A stretch of 64,000 bases of DNA from JBDHAC01 sp039588215 (GTDB lineage Bacteria > Gemmatimonadota > Gemmatimonadetes > Palauibacterales > Palauibacteraceae), in assembly GCA_039588215.1 (NCBI GenBank), contig JBDHAD010000006.1:4971-68970 (forward strand), given 5' to 3'. Below the pieces are notes generated by a model, which was not told the origin of the DNA, ran no database searches, and saw only the letters and a list, made by a program, of their open reading frames with translations. Both the position numbers and the translations under genes were made by a program. Shown piece after piece: positions 1 through 8,919 of the stretch. How positions within the stretch are numbered: the stretch's first letter is position 1; every line of letters starts with the position of its first letter.

Positions 1-3000
1 CCAATAGAACAGCGCGAGCATCACACTCTCCCCACTCTCCCGGTACAGGGCGTCGAAGTACGCGTCGCTCAGGAGTTGTTGTTTTCTCTCATCCGTCTTT
101 GTACGGCGCAGCCGTTGTCGGAGGATCGGGGAGAGCTCGCTCGGTTCCCTGAAACGCAACGTCATCCCGCTCCGGCGGTGCCGATTAGCGATGATCTTTT
201 GGACTGTCGCCTGGTTGGCGGTCGACAACTGGTATGTCGTCAAGCAGCTCGCCGCGCCCGCGGCCGTCTTGCGCACGAACTCCCAGGAATCGCTTCCGAC
301 CGCTGCAACCCACAGAACCCGCGTGTCCGTCCGCGAAAAGAAGATCAACGCCCGCTGGATCAACCGGCTGCCCCCGGGCATCTGAAGGAGCAGGTGCTCG
401 AAGTCATCGATCGTGACGACAACCGGGGCTGCCGATCTGGGCGCCGCGAGCAAACGCTCCTCCAGCTCTCCGAGTGTGCCGGCCTCGGGTTCCGTGCCCA
501 GTGCTCGCGCCAGGACCGCCGCCAGCTCTGATTCGTGCTGGATTCGGTCCACGAGTGCGATTTCCCGGACGTCACATTCGTCGAACACTTTGTCGCGCAG
601 GGCGTGAAGGAAGCTGGTCCGACCGCTGCCAAGAGCACCGGTGAGCGCGATGGCTCCCGGATAATGTCCAGTCTGCCAGCCCGTCAGATGGTTTCGAACT
701 CGGACCAAATCTCGTGCACGGCCCTCCAGCAGCGTCGGCTCGCTCAGGGGCTCCAGTGTGAAGAGCCGTCGGTAGACCAGCGGAAGCTTCTCGCGAAGCT
801 CCTTCGCACTTGTGATGACCTCGAGTGCACCTAGCGTAGCGCCGTCGGCGGCTTCCACCACGCCCACCGCCGACTGCCCGTGCCGGATGAGCGTTCGAAC
901 CCGTCGGCGCAAAGCCCTTCCGACCCGAGCTCCACTACTCCATCCGGTCGCGCTCGACTCCTTGACCCGCCGCCAGGCTTCCCGCCTCCAACGGCTGAAC
1001 CGCGTCTGGGCTTCGACCAGACGCTCTTCGATGATGCCCTCCGCGCGAACCTGTTTGACGAGGTCGGCCCAATCCTGCTGAATCGTCGCGAATACCGCGT
1101 CTGTGAATTGACCCCACGGAGTGCTCAGGGTCGCCAACAGCTCATCGAGCGTGTCGGAAGAGCGCCGCAGCGCGTCGTCCGCAAGCTGCTGAACAGTCGC
1201 CACGATCTCTTCGGACGTTCGCTCGTGCCCCTCCTCTTCCAAGCCCCCCGAACCCGCGCTGCCTCCGTCGGTGAGCTCATCGATGGCGGCGCCGAAGTTG
1301 TACTGAACGATGTTCTGGATCTGCTCGGTGCCGCCCCAGACTTGCACGATCTGGTGCCGCAACGGGTCAGCCGGTTCTGCGAGAACCGACGGCCACCCCG
1401 GTGAGAGCGCTCCCCGCGCGATGTCGCGAAGCTCGATGGCGACTTTCCGCTCATTCAGCAACGCGTCTTCGCCCCCCTCCTCGGCACGGGGTCGAAGCAC
1501 ATGTACGACCACCAACTCGGGGAGCTCGTCTATCAACTCACACATGCGCTCCCACTCGATCTTCCCCGGCTCGGAGAGAGCCTGGTCCGAGAGCGTGATG
1601 GTCTCGCCAAGCCCACGAAGGCAGCCATGCATCTCCCGGACGATCCGGTACTGAATCGCCTCCAGGGTCTTCGGAAAATCGATCGTGGTAGGACTCGAGC
1701 GGGCCGAACCGAAGGCCCCATCGGCCTCGACTCTGGCCCGTCGAATGGCGTCCTTCAGGGTCTCGAAGGTGGAATGGACCGGTGACAGCGTCGCATCCGC
1801 CACGCCCTGAAGGAGGGCCTCTTCCTTCTCGATATAACGCTCGCGAAGCCGGATCATGCGATGTGCGAGCCCCAACCGGTTGGCGACCCGCTCGTGCCAT
1901 TCCGTCCACGAGGCTTGTCGCGTGCGGATCCGTTCGTGGGATTTGGTTACCTTGTTCTCCACACGACGCTGGTCCGGCGTGAGCAGGGCCGTGCCGCAGC
2001 GTTCGAAATCACCTCGCGCTTCTTCCCAAGCGACCGTCCACTTCTCGTCGTTCGTGGTGGGCAGCTCGAGGTCGATCTCGACCACTTCCGTCAAGGAGCG
2101 TTGGAGCGAGTCCGCGATGCGCCGCCATTCGGCCAGGGCTCCACTCCCCGCGGGCGCGGCGGGCGCGGGCGCGTCGGCGACCCCGCGGACTTCAGCACCG
2201 ATGGAGACCTCCACAGCTGCCGGGGACTCTGCGGTCGCGGGCAGAGTCCCGGGAACGCCTTCCTCGGCGGGCTGAGCACGCGGCTGGGCTGATAGGATGG
2301 CTACCGCGGGATCGTGGAAACGAGGTCGATCCAGCCTGACCTCGAGGTCGTAGACGTCGTTGGTCCAGCGTGCGAGTGCTCTTTCCAGTTTTGCGACGTA
2401 TCTGGCTACGGCCCTTTGATGTCGCTCGTGCTCGGCGCTGAACTGACGAGGCAAGCGGTGGACGAGGTGGTACTCCAACACCTGACGCAGGGGCACCGTG
2501 CGCCCCTTCGCGCGTAGCTCTCGCAATTCCTTGCGAAACAGTCGCCTCATCCGGTTCGCGACCGACAACCCGATGCGCCCGAAGGCGCGACGTCCGCGAA
2601 CGAGCCGTTTCTTGACGCGTCGACCGGCAGAATCTTCCGGATCGGGCGTGAACAGGTCCGGCGACTCCGGCAGGACCGCGGTCTCCTCCAGGCCCTCCGC
2701 TAATCCGGCGAGCGCTTCGATGAGCTCCAACCACGCCGCACCTATCGCGCTTCCGGACGAAGCGGTCTCGAGCACTGAGTGAATGCGACACAGCACGAGA
2801 TCGGCGACCGCTTCGCGATACGCGCGGACCCCCTGCCAGAGCTCGCCGTCGATGACCGACTCGACGTCATGAGGGATCGAGTTGCACAGCTCTGCGTGAG
2901 CCTTGGCCACCTCCCGGACCGCGCTCACGATCGGCGAAAGCACTCCGTCGATGGCGCCCAGTTCATCCCTGACTTGGGCGGCTGCGACACCTTCCATCTC

Positions 3001-3105
3001 GGCCAAGCGAGCTGACAGGCGGGAAGCGGACTCGACCCAGCCCGGCTCGGGGGGCGCTCGAGGTGTCAGACCGCCCGCAGCGCCGAGAGTGGCCGGCTCG
3101 TTCAC
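1..3105 (-). CDS. Large coiled-coil ATPase, paired with MscS channel (3' end outside window)
   Basis: Open frame from a GTG at 3105 to the window edge (1035 codons seen, no in-frame stop; C-terminus missing). The GTG overlaps the channel gene's TGA as GTGA, so the two are probably translationally coupled. Residues 1 to about 810 are helical and charged, with coiled-coil-like stretches and an Arg/Lys-rich segment near 150-190, and no clear signal peptide. A P-loop NTPase domain follows: a Walker A-like G-A-L-G-S-G-R-T-S at 823-831, where the usual Lys is Arg829; Walker B at about 893-901 (V-V-V-T-I-D-D); a sensor-like strand at 929-937; and an R-H-R-R-S-G motif near 955-960 in the place of helical-lid motifs of STAND/AAA proteins. 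Function is unknown. Pairing with a mechanosensitive channel suggests a membrane-associated partner or regulator. The ATPase assignment rests on motifs; the substrate is not predictable. Confidence 0.8.
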   Translation of the reverse strand, partial: MNEPATLGAAGGLTPRAPPEPGWVESASRLSARLAEMEGVAAAQVRDELGAIDGVLSPIVSAVREVAKAHAELCNSIPHDVESVIDGELWQGVRAYREAVADLVLCRIHSVLETASSGSAIGAAWLELIEALAGLAEGLEETAVLPESPDLFTPDPEDSAGRRVKKRLVRGRRAFGRIGLSVANRMRRLFRKELRELRAKGRTVPLRQVLEYHLVHRLPRQFSAEHERHQRAVARYVAKLERALARWTNDVYDLEVRLDRPRFHDPAVAILSAQPRAQPAEEGVPGTLPATAESPAAVEVSIGAEVRGVADAPAPAAPAGSGALAEWRRIADSLQRSLTEVVEIDLELPTTNDEKWTVAWEEARGDFERCGTALLTPDQRRVENKVTKSHERIRTRQASWTEWHERVANRLGLAHRMIRLRERYIEKEEALLQGVADATLSPVHSTFETLKDAIRRARVEADGAFGSARSSPTTIDFPKTLEAIQYRIVREMHGCLRGLGETITLSDQALSEPGKIEWERMCELIDELPELVVVHVLRPRAEEGGEDALLNERKVAIELRDIARGALSPGWPSVLAEPADPLRHQIVQVWGGTEQIQNIVQYNFGAAIDELTDGGSAGSGGLEEEGHERTSEEIVATVQQLADDALRRSSDTLDELLATLSTPWGQFTDAVFATIQQDWADLVKQVRAEGIIEERLVEAQTRFSRWRREAWRRVKESSATGWSSGARVGRALRRRVRTLIRHGQSAVGVVEAADGATLGALEVITSAKELREKLPLVYRRLFTLEPLSEPTLLEGRARDLVRVRNHLTGWQTGHYPGAIALTGALGSGRTSFLHALRDKVFDECDVREIALVDRIQHESELAAVLARALGTEPEAGTLGELEERLLAAPRSAAPVVVTIDDFEHLLLQMPGGSRLIQRALIFFSRTDTRVLWVAAVGSDSWEFVRKTAAGAASCLTTYQLSTANQATVQKIIANRHRRSGMTLRFREPSELSPILRQRLRRTKTDERKQQLLSDAYFDALYRESGESVMLALFYW

Positions 3106-4304
3106 GGCGAGGTCGCCCCGGCTTCGGTCGCGTCACGCGGCTCGAAGTCGGCCCTTTGTCCGGCCATCGGCCACAACATGCCGTGGCGCAGGAACTCGAT
3201 TTTCGCGGCTTCCGTGACGTCGCTGGCAAACGCGAACTCGTAGCGGGCATCCAGCACGTAAGCCTTGACGACCAGATGGATCAGAAAGGTCTCCTTGAAC
3301 TCGTCCTTCACGTTCACGACGATAGGCTTGTCCAGGTAGACGTATTTCGAGTTCGTAGCTGCGCTGTGTGCGATGGACTTGGCTTCGGTCACGTCCACCC
3401 ATCCCGGCAGATACAGGTCGACCACGACCTGGCAGTCGAGCGCTCCCGCATTCGCGTTCGCAACCTGCTCCTCCACGATTTGCGAGTTGGGAACCGTGAC
3501 CAGGTTGTCATCCGGGGTCACGATGCGGGTGGAGCGCATGCCGATCGAAACGACCTCTCCGTAGGTTCCTCCGACCCGAATCTTGTCTCCCACCTGAAAG
3601 GGCTGATCGAAGATGATGATGAGCCCGCCGATGAAGTTCTTGAGCACACCCTGAGCGGCGAACCCGATGCCGACTCCGAGCGCGGCGGTGGCGGCTACCA
3701 GACCTGCCCGATCCACGTTGAATACGCCGGCTACCACGTAGTACGCGGCAAGCGTCCAGATGAGGAGTCGCGCGATCGGGATGAGCTTCTTGAACAGCAG
3801 CCGTCTCGCAGCCTGCCGCTCGGCCGTGGTCTCCAGCAGCCACACACTCACCCGGACGAGCAACCCCGCCAGGAGGAGAATTACGAAGGCCCAGAAGATA
3901 CGCAGCCCGAGGTTTCTCGCCTCTCGTGCCGTCTCGCGCACATCGATTCCGGGGATTCCTTCGGTCGCCGTGTCCTGCGGCGAGTCAGCCGATGTTAGCT
4001 CGGCATCTGGTCCTCGGTCGGCGGATCGCTGCAACGCATCCACCGAAGCCGTCAGTCGAGTTACCTCGGCGCGGAGGCTATCCAGCGCTCCGGCTACCGG
4101 GTCTGCTGCGCCTGTTTCGGCCTGCTGGTCCGCCCCAGCCGTCGGTCCCGCGGGGAGCGCAGCGGAGTCCGCCGACGTGGGCTGGAGAGGAGAAGAGAGC
4201 TCCACGACGTCCGATTGCTCGGAGGCACGTTCCTGCGGTGTGTCAGGACTCGGGCTGCATGCCCCCAGTGCGAGCACGCTCACCGCGAACGCGCGCAGTC
4301 GCAT
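3102..4304 (-). CDS. MscS-family small-conductance mechanosensitive channel, predicted lipoprotein
   Basis: A 400-aa protein. I start at ATG 4304 because it begins a lipoprotein signal (lipobox L-G-A-C, Cys16); a GTG five codons upstream is the alternative. Residues 17-120 form a linker with a likely short coiled coil (about 71-93). Three membrane segments follow at about 132-157, 174-194 and 200-231. The third is the pore-lining Ala/Gly-rich helix with the G-F-A-A-Q-G-V-L-K-N-F run typical of MscS, followed by the beta domain (F-D-Q-P-F-Q-V-G-D) and the C-terminal alpha/beta region. MscS channels release solutes on hypo-osmotic shock. The N-terminal lipid anchor with coiled coil is unusual. 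The gene is first in a two-gene unit, overlapping the downstream ATPase by 4 bp, and is divergent from the amidohydrolase at 4591. Confidence 0.93.
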   Translation of the reverse strand: MRLRAFAVSVLALGACSPSPDTPQERASEQSDVVELSSPLQPTSADSAALPAGPTAGADQQAETGAADPVAGALDSLRAEVTRLTASVDALQRSADRGPDAELTSADSPQDTATEGIPGIDVRETAREARNLGLRIFWAFVILLLAGLLVRVSVWLLETTAERQAARRLLFKKLIPIARLLIWTLAAYYVVAGVFNVDRAGLVAATAALGVGIGFAAQGVLKNFIGGLIIIFDQPFQVGDKIRVGGTYGEVVSIGMRSTRIVTPDDNLVTVPNSQIVEEQVANANAGALDCQVVVDLYLPGWVDVTEAKSIAHSAATNSKYVYLDKPIVVNVKDEFKETFLIHLVVKAYVLDARYEFAFASDVTEAAKIEFLRHGMLWPMAGQRADFEPRDATEAGATSP

Positions 4305-4590
4305 CGAACTGATTCTCACGCTGAATCGCTCCGCTGTTCCAGACGGCTGGTGGGGTCGTCTTGTGAGGGCACACCGCGACGCGGTAGCGACCTCGGCTTG
4401 CGGTCTTGATCTCGATCGCCAGTGCCGGCTCGCTCCAGGCAAGCTGGTTTAATTTGCTCCTTCCGGACTCTTCTCCGCCAGTGAGGCCATCCGATAACGG
4501 GCCAGATCCGGCTGGGCGGGTTTGCCGCCTTGCGACCACCCGGCCATGTTGCCGCAACACGCCGACCCCCTTCACAGGAGATACGTTCCG

Positions 4591-7500
4591 ATGGCCAATT
4601 CCGCGCCGCTCCTACAGGCCTCCTCCATGCGTCCGGCCTCGCTGACACGGACACCACGTGCGCGTTCCGTCCTCTTGGCGGGTGTACTCGTCGGATTCGG
4701 TCTCGACGTCCTCGTCTCCACGGATCTCGGGGCTTTGCAGCAGGACCCGGCTGCGATCGACACGACAGCCGCCTCGACGCAGCAGGAGCCCGACAAGTGG
4801 GACATCACGGCAGGACACGGAGTCACACATACCGTGAGCTTCACCACGTCGGAGGGGACGTGGATGAACCTGGACGTCAGCCCCGACGGAAACACGATCG
4901 TTTTCGATCTGCTGGGCGACATCTACGCGTTGCCTATGGCGGGAGGGACCGCAACGCGTCTCACGAGCGGCCCGGCCTTCGACGTTCAGCCACGGTTTAG
5001 CCCCGACGGCTCGAAGATCAGCTTCACCAGCGATCGGGCGGGCGGCGACAACATCTGGGTCATGAACCGGGACGGCTCGGAGCCCCGCCAGGTGACGGAG
5101 GAGGACTTCCGCCTGCTCAACAACGCCGCCTGGACCCCTGACGGGCAGTACGTGATCGCTCGCAAGCACTTCACGAGCGGGCGTTCGCTCGGCGCCGGCG
5201 AGATGTGGATGTATCACGTGAGCGGTGGAAGCGGGCTTCAGCTCACGAAACGGAAGAACGACCAGCAGGACGCCGGTGAGCCCGAAGTCTCCCCCGATGG
5301 GCGCTACGTGTACTTCAGCGAGGACATGAGCGGTGGATCGACGTTCCAGTACAACAAGGATCCGAACCGCCAGATCTACGTGGTCCGCCGGCTGGACCGG
5401 GAGACCGGTGACCTGCGGAACCTAATCACCGGGCCCGGCGGGGCAGCGCGTCCCGAAGTCTCGCCCGACGGCCGCCACATCGCCTTTGTCCGACGGGTGC
5501 GGACGAAGAGCGTGCTCTACGTGTACGACCGTGAGACCGGCGCCCAAACGCCGCTTTGGGATGGACTCGATCACGACCAACAGGAAGCGTGGGCGATCTT
5601 CGGCGTGTACCCCAACTACGCCTGGACGCCCGATGGGGAAAGCCTCGTGATATGGGCGCAGGGTGGGCTGTGGCGGCTGGACATCGAGTCGCGCGCCGCG
5701 ACTCGGATCCCGTTCGAAGCCGAGGTCGAGCAGACCGTCACCGACGCGGTCCGGTATCCCGCCGAGGTAAGCCCCGAGCGCTTCGAGGCGAAGATGATCC
5801 GGCAAGTCATCACTTCACCCGACGGCGAGTGGTTGCTGTTCGGCGCGCTGGGTCACCTGTGGAAGAAGCGGCTCCCGGACGGCACGCCGGTGCGGCTGAC
5901 CGGGGACGACCATTGGGAGCACGAGCCCGCGCTCAGCCCCGATGGCAGTTGGGTCGCCTATACCACATGGAGCGATGCCGACTTCGGCGCTATCTACAAG
6001 GTCCCCCTCTCCGGGGGCACCCCCGTCAGGCTCACGACGCGACCCGGGTATTACTTCACACCCCGCTTCTCGCCCGATGGCAGCCGCATTGTGTACCGAC
6101 GCGGGACGGGCAACGGGGTGCTCGGAACGCTGCATGGTGTGGAGACGGGGCTGTACTGGACAGGGGCCGACGGCGGCGAGGCGCACCTCATCCGCGAGGG
6201 CGGCCGCGAGCCGCGCTTCAGCCCGGACGGCGAGCGCATCGAGTTCCTGACCGGGGGCGGGCTCGAGAAGCAATACAGAAGCGTCCGACTGGACGGGGGT
6301 GACGAGCGCACCCACTTCACGCTCAAGTACGCGAACACGATCGTGCCGAGTCCCGACGGCCGGTGGGTGGCGTTCAACGAGCTGTTCAACGCGTACGTCG
6401 CACCCTTCCCCCGCACGGGGGGCGCCGTGGACCTGAACAAGGACACGAAGGCCATCCCCGTCCGGCAGGTGACACGCGACGCGGGTACCTCGCTGCACTG
6501 GTCCGGGGACAGTCAGAGCCTCCACTGGGTGATCGGGCCGGAGTACTACACGCGCGACCTGCGAGACGCCTTCGTATTCGTGCCCGGCGCACCCGAGGAG
6601 CTCCCGGAGCCTGATACCGCCGGGCTTGCGATCGGGCTCACCGTCGAGACCGACGTGCCCGCCGGGACCGTGGCCCTCGTGGGCGCGCGTCTCATCACGA
6701 TGAACGGGGACGAGATCATCGAGGACGGAACGATCGTGGTGGACGGGAATCGCATCGCCGCCCTCGGATCGGCCGCTGCCGTATCCGTGCCCGCGGACGC
6801 GGCCGTGATCGATGTGCAGGGGAAGACGATCATCCCCGGCATCATCGACGCGCACGCGCATGCCAGCCACTTCTTCACCGGCCCGATACCGCAGCAGTTC
6901 TGGCCGTATTACGCGAACCTGGCGTACGGGGTCACCACGGCGCATGACCCATCCGCGACGACCGAGACCGTGTTCACGCTGTCGGAAATGGTGGAGGCGG
7001 GCCTGATGGCGGGACCGAGGATCTTCTCTACAGGAACGATCCTGTACGGGGCCGACGGGGACTTCAAGGCGGTGATCAACAGCCTGGACGACGCACGCTC
7101 ACACCTGCGGCGAATGAAGGCGGTGGGCGCCTTCTCGGTGAAGAGTTACAACCAGCCTCGGCGCGAGCAGCGGCAGCAGGTGCTGACCGCCGCCCGAGAG
7201 CTCGAGATGTTGGTGGTGCCGGAGGGAGGGTCTACCTTCTTCCACAACCTCACCATGGTCATGGATGGACACACCGGGGTGGAGCACAACATTCCGATCG
7301 CCCCCCTGTACGAGGACGTGATGCGGCTGTGGGCCGAGACGGACGTGGGGTACACGCCGACGCTGGTCGTAAGCTACGGCGGGCTTTCAGGGGAGTATTG
7401 GTGGTACGAGCACAGCGACGTGTGGACGAAAGAACGGTTGCTCAACTTCGTCCCGCGCGGGGTCATCGACCCTCGATCGCGTCGCCGGCAGAAGACGCCG

Positions 7501-7929
7501 GACGACGACTACCACCACATCACAGTGGCGGCGCAGGCCAAGAAGCTCGTCGACCAGGGCAACATTGTGCAGCTGGGCGCGCACGGGCAGCTCCAGGGGC
7601 TCGGGGCACATTGGGAGCTGTGGTCGTTCGTGCAGGGCGGGATGACGCCACACGAGGCGCTCCGCTCCGCGACGCTCCACGGCGCGCAGTACCTGGGCCT
7701 GGATGGAGACCTTGGCTCTCTCGAGCCGGGTAAGCTCGCCGATCTGGTGGTCCTCGACGGCAACCCGCTCGAGGACATCTACGAGTCCGAGAATGTCCGT
7801 TACGTCGTGGTGAACGGGCGCATCTACGATGCGGAGACTATGGACCAGATCGGCAACCATCCGCAGGCGCGGCAACCCTTCTGGTGGGAGCGCGACGAGC
7901 TGAGAGACGATTGGCTGTGGCGAAACTGA
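4591..7929 (+). CDS. Exported TolB-type beta-propeller fused to metal-dependent amidohydrolase
   Basis: 1112 aa from ATG 4591, chosen over an upstream TTG (4522) because AGGAG lies at 4576-4580. A hydrophobic export signal is near residues 25-50. Residues about 90-690 hold repeated WD40-like/PD40 blades (S-P-D-G-x-x-I-x-F). From about 690 there is an amidohydrolase: a composite N-terminal beta-sandwich, an H-A-H metal motif after G-I-I-D-A, further His in the barrel (G-V-E-H-N, G-A-H-G-Q) and the closing A-D-L-V-V-L-D-G-N-P strand. Such fusions are frequent in Gemmatimonadota, Acidobacteriota and Bacteroidota and are annotated as amidohydrolases of unknown substrate; peptide-like or cyclic amides are plausible. 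The propeller may feed substrate or bind the cell surface. It stands alone with its own divergent upstream region. Confidence 0.93.
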   Translation: MANSAPLLQASSMRPASLTRTPRARSVLLAGVLVGFGLDVLVSTDLGALQQDPAAIDTTAASTQQEPDKWDITAGHGVTHTVSFTTSEGTWMNLDVSPDGNTIVFDLLGDIYALPMAGGTATRLTSGPAFDVQPRFSPDGSKISFTSDRAGGDNIWVMNRDGSEPRQVTEEDFRLLNNAAWTPDGQYVIARKHFTSGRSLGAGEMWMYHVSGGSGLQLTKRKNDQQDAGEPEVSPDGRYVYFSEDMSGGSTFQYNKDPNRQIYVVRRLDRETGDLRNLITGPGGAARPEVSPDGRHIAFVRRVRTKSVLYVYDRETGAQTPLWDGLDHDQQEAWAIFGVYPNYAWTPDGESLVIWAQGGLWRLDIESRAATRIPFEAEVEQTVTDAVRYPAEVSPERFEAKMIRQVITSPDGEWLLFGALGHLWKKRLPDGTPVRLTGDDHWEHEPALSPDGSWVAYTTWSDADFGAIYKVPLSGGTPVRLTTRPGYYFTPRFSPDGSRIVYRRGTGNGVLGTLHGVETGLYWTGADGGEAHLIREGGREPRFSPDGERIEFLTGGGLEKQYRSVRLDGGDERTHFTLKYANTIVPSPDGRWVAFNELFNAYVAPFPRTGGAVDLNKDTKAIPVRQVTRDAGTSLHWSGDSQSLHWVIGPEYYTRDLRDAFVFVPGAPEELPEPDTAGLAIGLTVETDVPAGTVALVGARLITMNGDEIIEDGTIVVDGNRIAALGSAAAVSVPADAAVIDVQGKTIIPGIIDAHAHASHFFTGPIPQQFWPYYANLAYGVTTAHDPSATTETVFTLSEMVEAGLMAGPRIFSTGTILYGADGDFKAVINSLDDARSHLRRMKAVGAFSVKSYNQPRREQRQQVLTAARELEMLVVPEGGSTFFHNLTMVMDGHTGVEHNIPIAPLYEDVMRLWAETDVGYTPTLVVSYGGLSGEYWWYEHSDVWTKERLLNFVPRGVIDPRSRRRQKTPDDDYHHITVAAQAKKLVDQGNIVQLGAHGQLQGLGAHWELWSFVQGGMTPHEALRSATLHGAQYLGLDGDLGSLEPGKLADLVVLDGNPLEDIYESENVRYVVVNGRIYDAETMDQIGNHPQARQPFWWERDELRDDWLWRN

Positions 7930-7993
7930 TGGCTGTCGCAGCACTGGATCCTCCCGGACGCTACTCAAGGCGAGGAACGCGAGGCACGTAGAG

Positions 7994-8659
7994 ATGGCAC
8001 TCGGAGTCCACTGGGAATGGAGAGGTTTCGGTCAGGGGTCGGAGAGGCTGCTGGAGGCTATCGGTGGCCTCGAAGACCTCTTCCCGCTCCAGGACGTCGT
8101 CGACCGGTACCTCTGGATTCCGCGACTCACCGTCAACGTCAAGTTGAGATCGGGGGTCCAGGACGGGCTCAAGTTCAAGCGTCTCCTGGCGAGAGCCCGC
8201 GAGCTGGAGCTTTGGCACGAAGACCCTGACGAGCTATACGACTTCCCGCTCGACTCGACGGCCTGGGAGCGCCTGGCGTCGGAGCTGCGGAAGGTCGGCC
8301 TGACCCTTAGCGGCGGTCCCGGGCAACCGACCGATCTGTCCGCGACCCTGGACCATCTCAGGACCCTGGACGAGCGGATCGCGGTCGTCGAGGTCCACAA
8401 GACGCGTCAGGCGTGGCTGTGGCCCGGACCGCCGGGCACCGTAAAGGTGGAGGTGGCGACGATCACCTCGCCGGAGGACGTCCTCTCGATCGGGCTCGAG
8501 AATTGGGGCGACGAGGAGGAGCCCGAGGAGGCGAGTGCGGGACAGGCGGCGTTGTCGGCCGCGATCCTCGAGCTGGATTTAGGGGCCGAAACCCTCCGGC
8601 TGCTCAGCTACCTGGACGCGACCGAGATCTGGGCGCGGGGGCAAAGCGTCCTGCGCTAA
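7994..8659 (+). CDS. Hypothetical protein, possibly CYTH-like
   Basis: 221 aa from ATG 7994, with a weak GAGG-type ribosome site about 11 bases upstream, 64 bases after the amidohydrolase. It has no signal peptide or membrane span, so it is probably cytoplasmic. Charged strands of the type V-N-V-K-L-R (near residue 48) and V-E-V-H-K-T-R-Q (near 132) followed by V-K-V-E-V-A recall the alternating charged strands of CYTH/triphosphate-tunnel proteins, but no full E-x-E-x-K signature is visible, so this is only a hint. There is an acidic stretch near residues 170-180. I do not recognise the family. Codon usage matches the neighbours, and the reading frame is convincing because of its length and third-position G/C. 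Confidence 0.75.
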   Translation: MALGVHWEWRGFGQGSERLLEAIGGLEDLFPLQDVVDRYLWIPRLTVNVKLRSGVQDGLKFKRLLARARELELWHEDPDELYDFPLDSTAWERLASELRKVGLTLSGGPGQPTDLSATLDHLRTLDERIAVVEVHKTRQAWLWPGPPGTVKVEVATITSPEDVLSIGLENWGDEEEPEEASAGQAALSAAILELDLGAETLRLLSYLDATEIWARGQSVLR

Positions 8660-8919
8660 GCAGGGACCGTCCCACCTCCCCGCTCACGTGCACGGGGCCT
8701 CCAAAGCACACTTTTTTGTCCCCGCGGCTCCGCGAACAGGAGCATGTCTTGGATGGGGATAACCTTTCAAACGCAGTACTAGCAGTCGTTTACAATCACG
8801 TCGACGCGCGAGGTCCGTCTCTTGCCCACTTGACGCACGCTTGATTCCGCTGGCCGACCTTTCGAGCGGGTTCACTCCTCGTCTCACCGAGGGGGTCTCG
8901 CCGCTCAAAGGAGGTTCAA

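Noticed and set aside
2192..2791. 199-codon minus-strand frame within the ATPase gene
   Set aside because: Arg/Ser/Gly-rich shadow in a different frame from the continuous 1-3105 reading frame.
8677..8716. Rho-independent terminator after the 7994-8659 gene
   Set aside because: A 5-bp CCCCG/CGGGG stem is too short and the T-run (8710-8716) is 14 bases away rather than adjacent.
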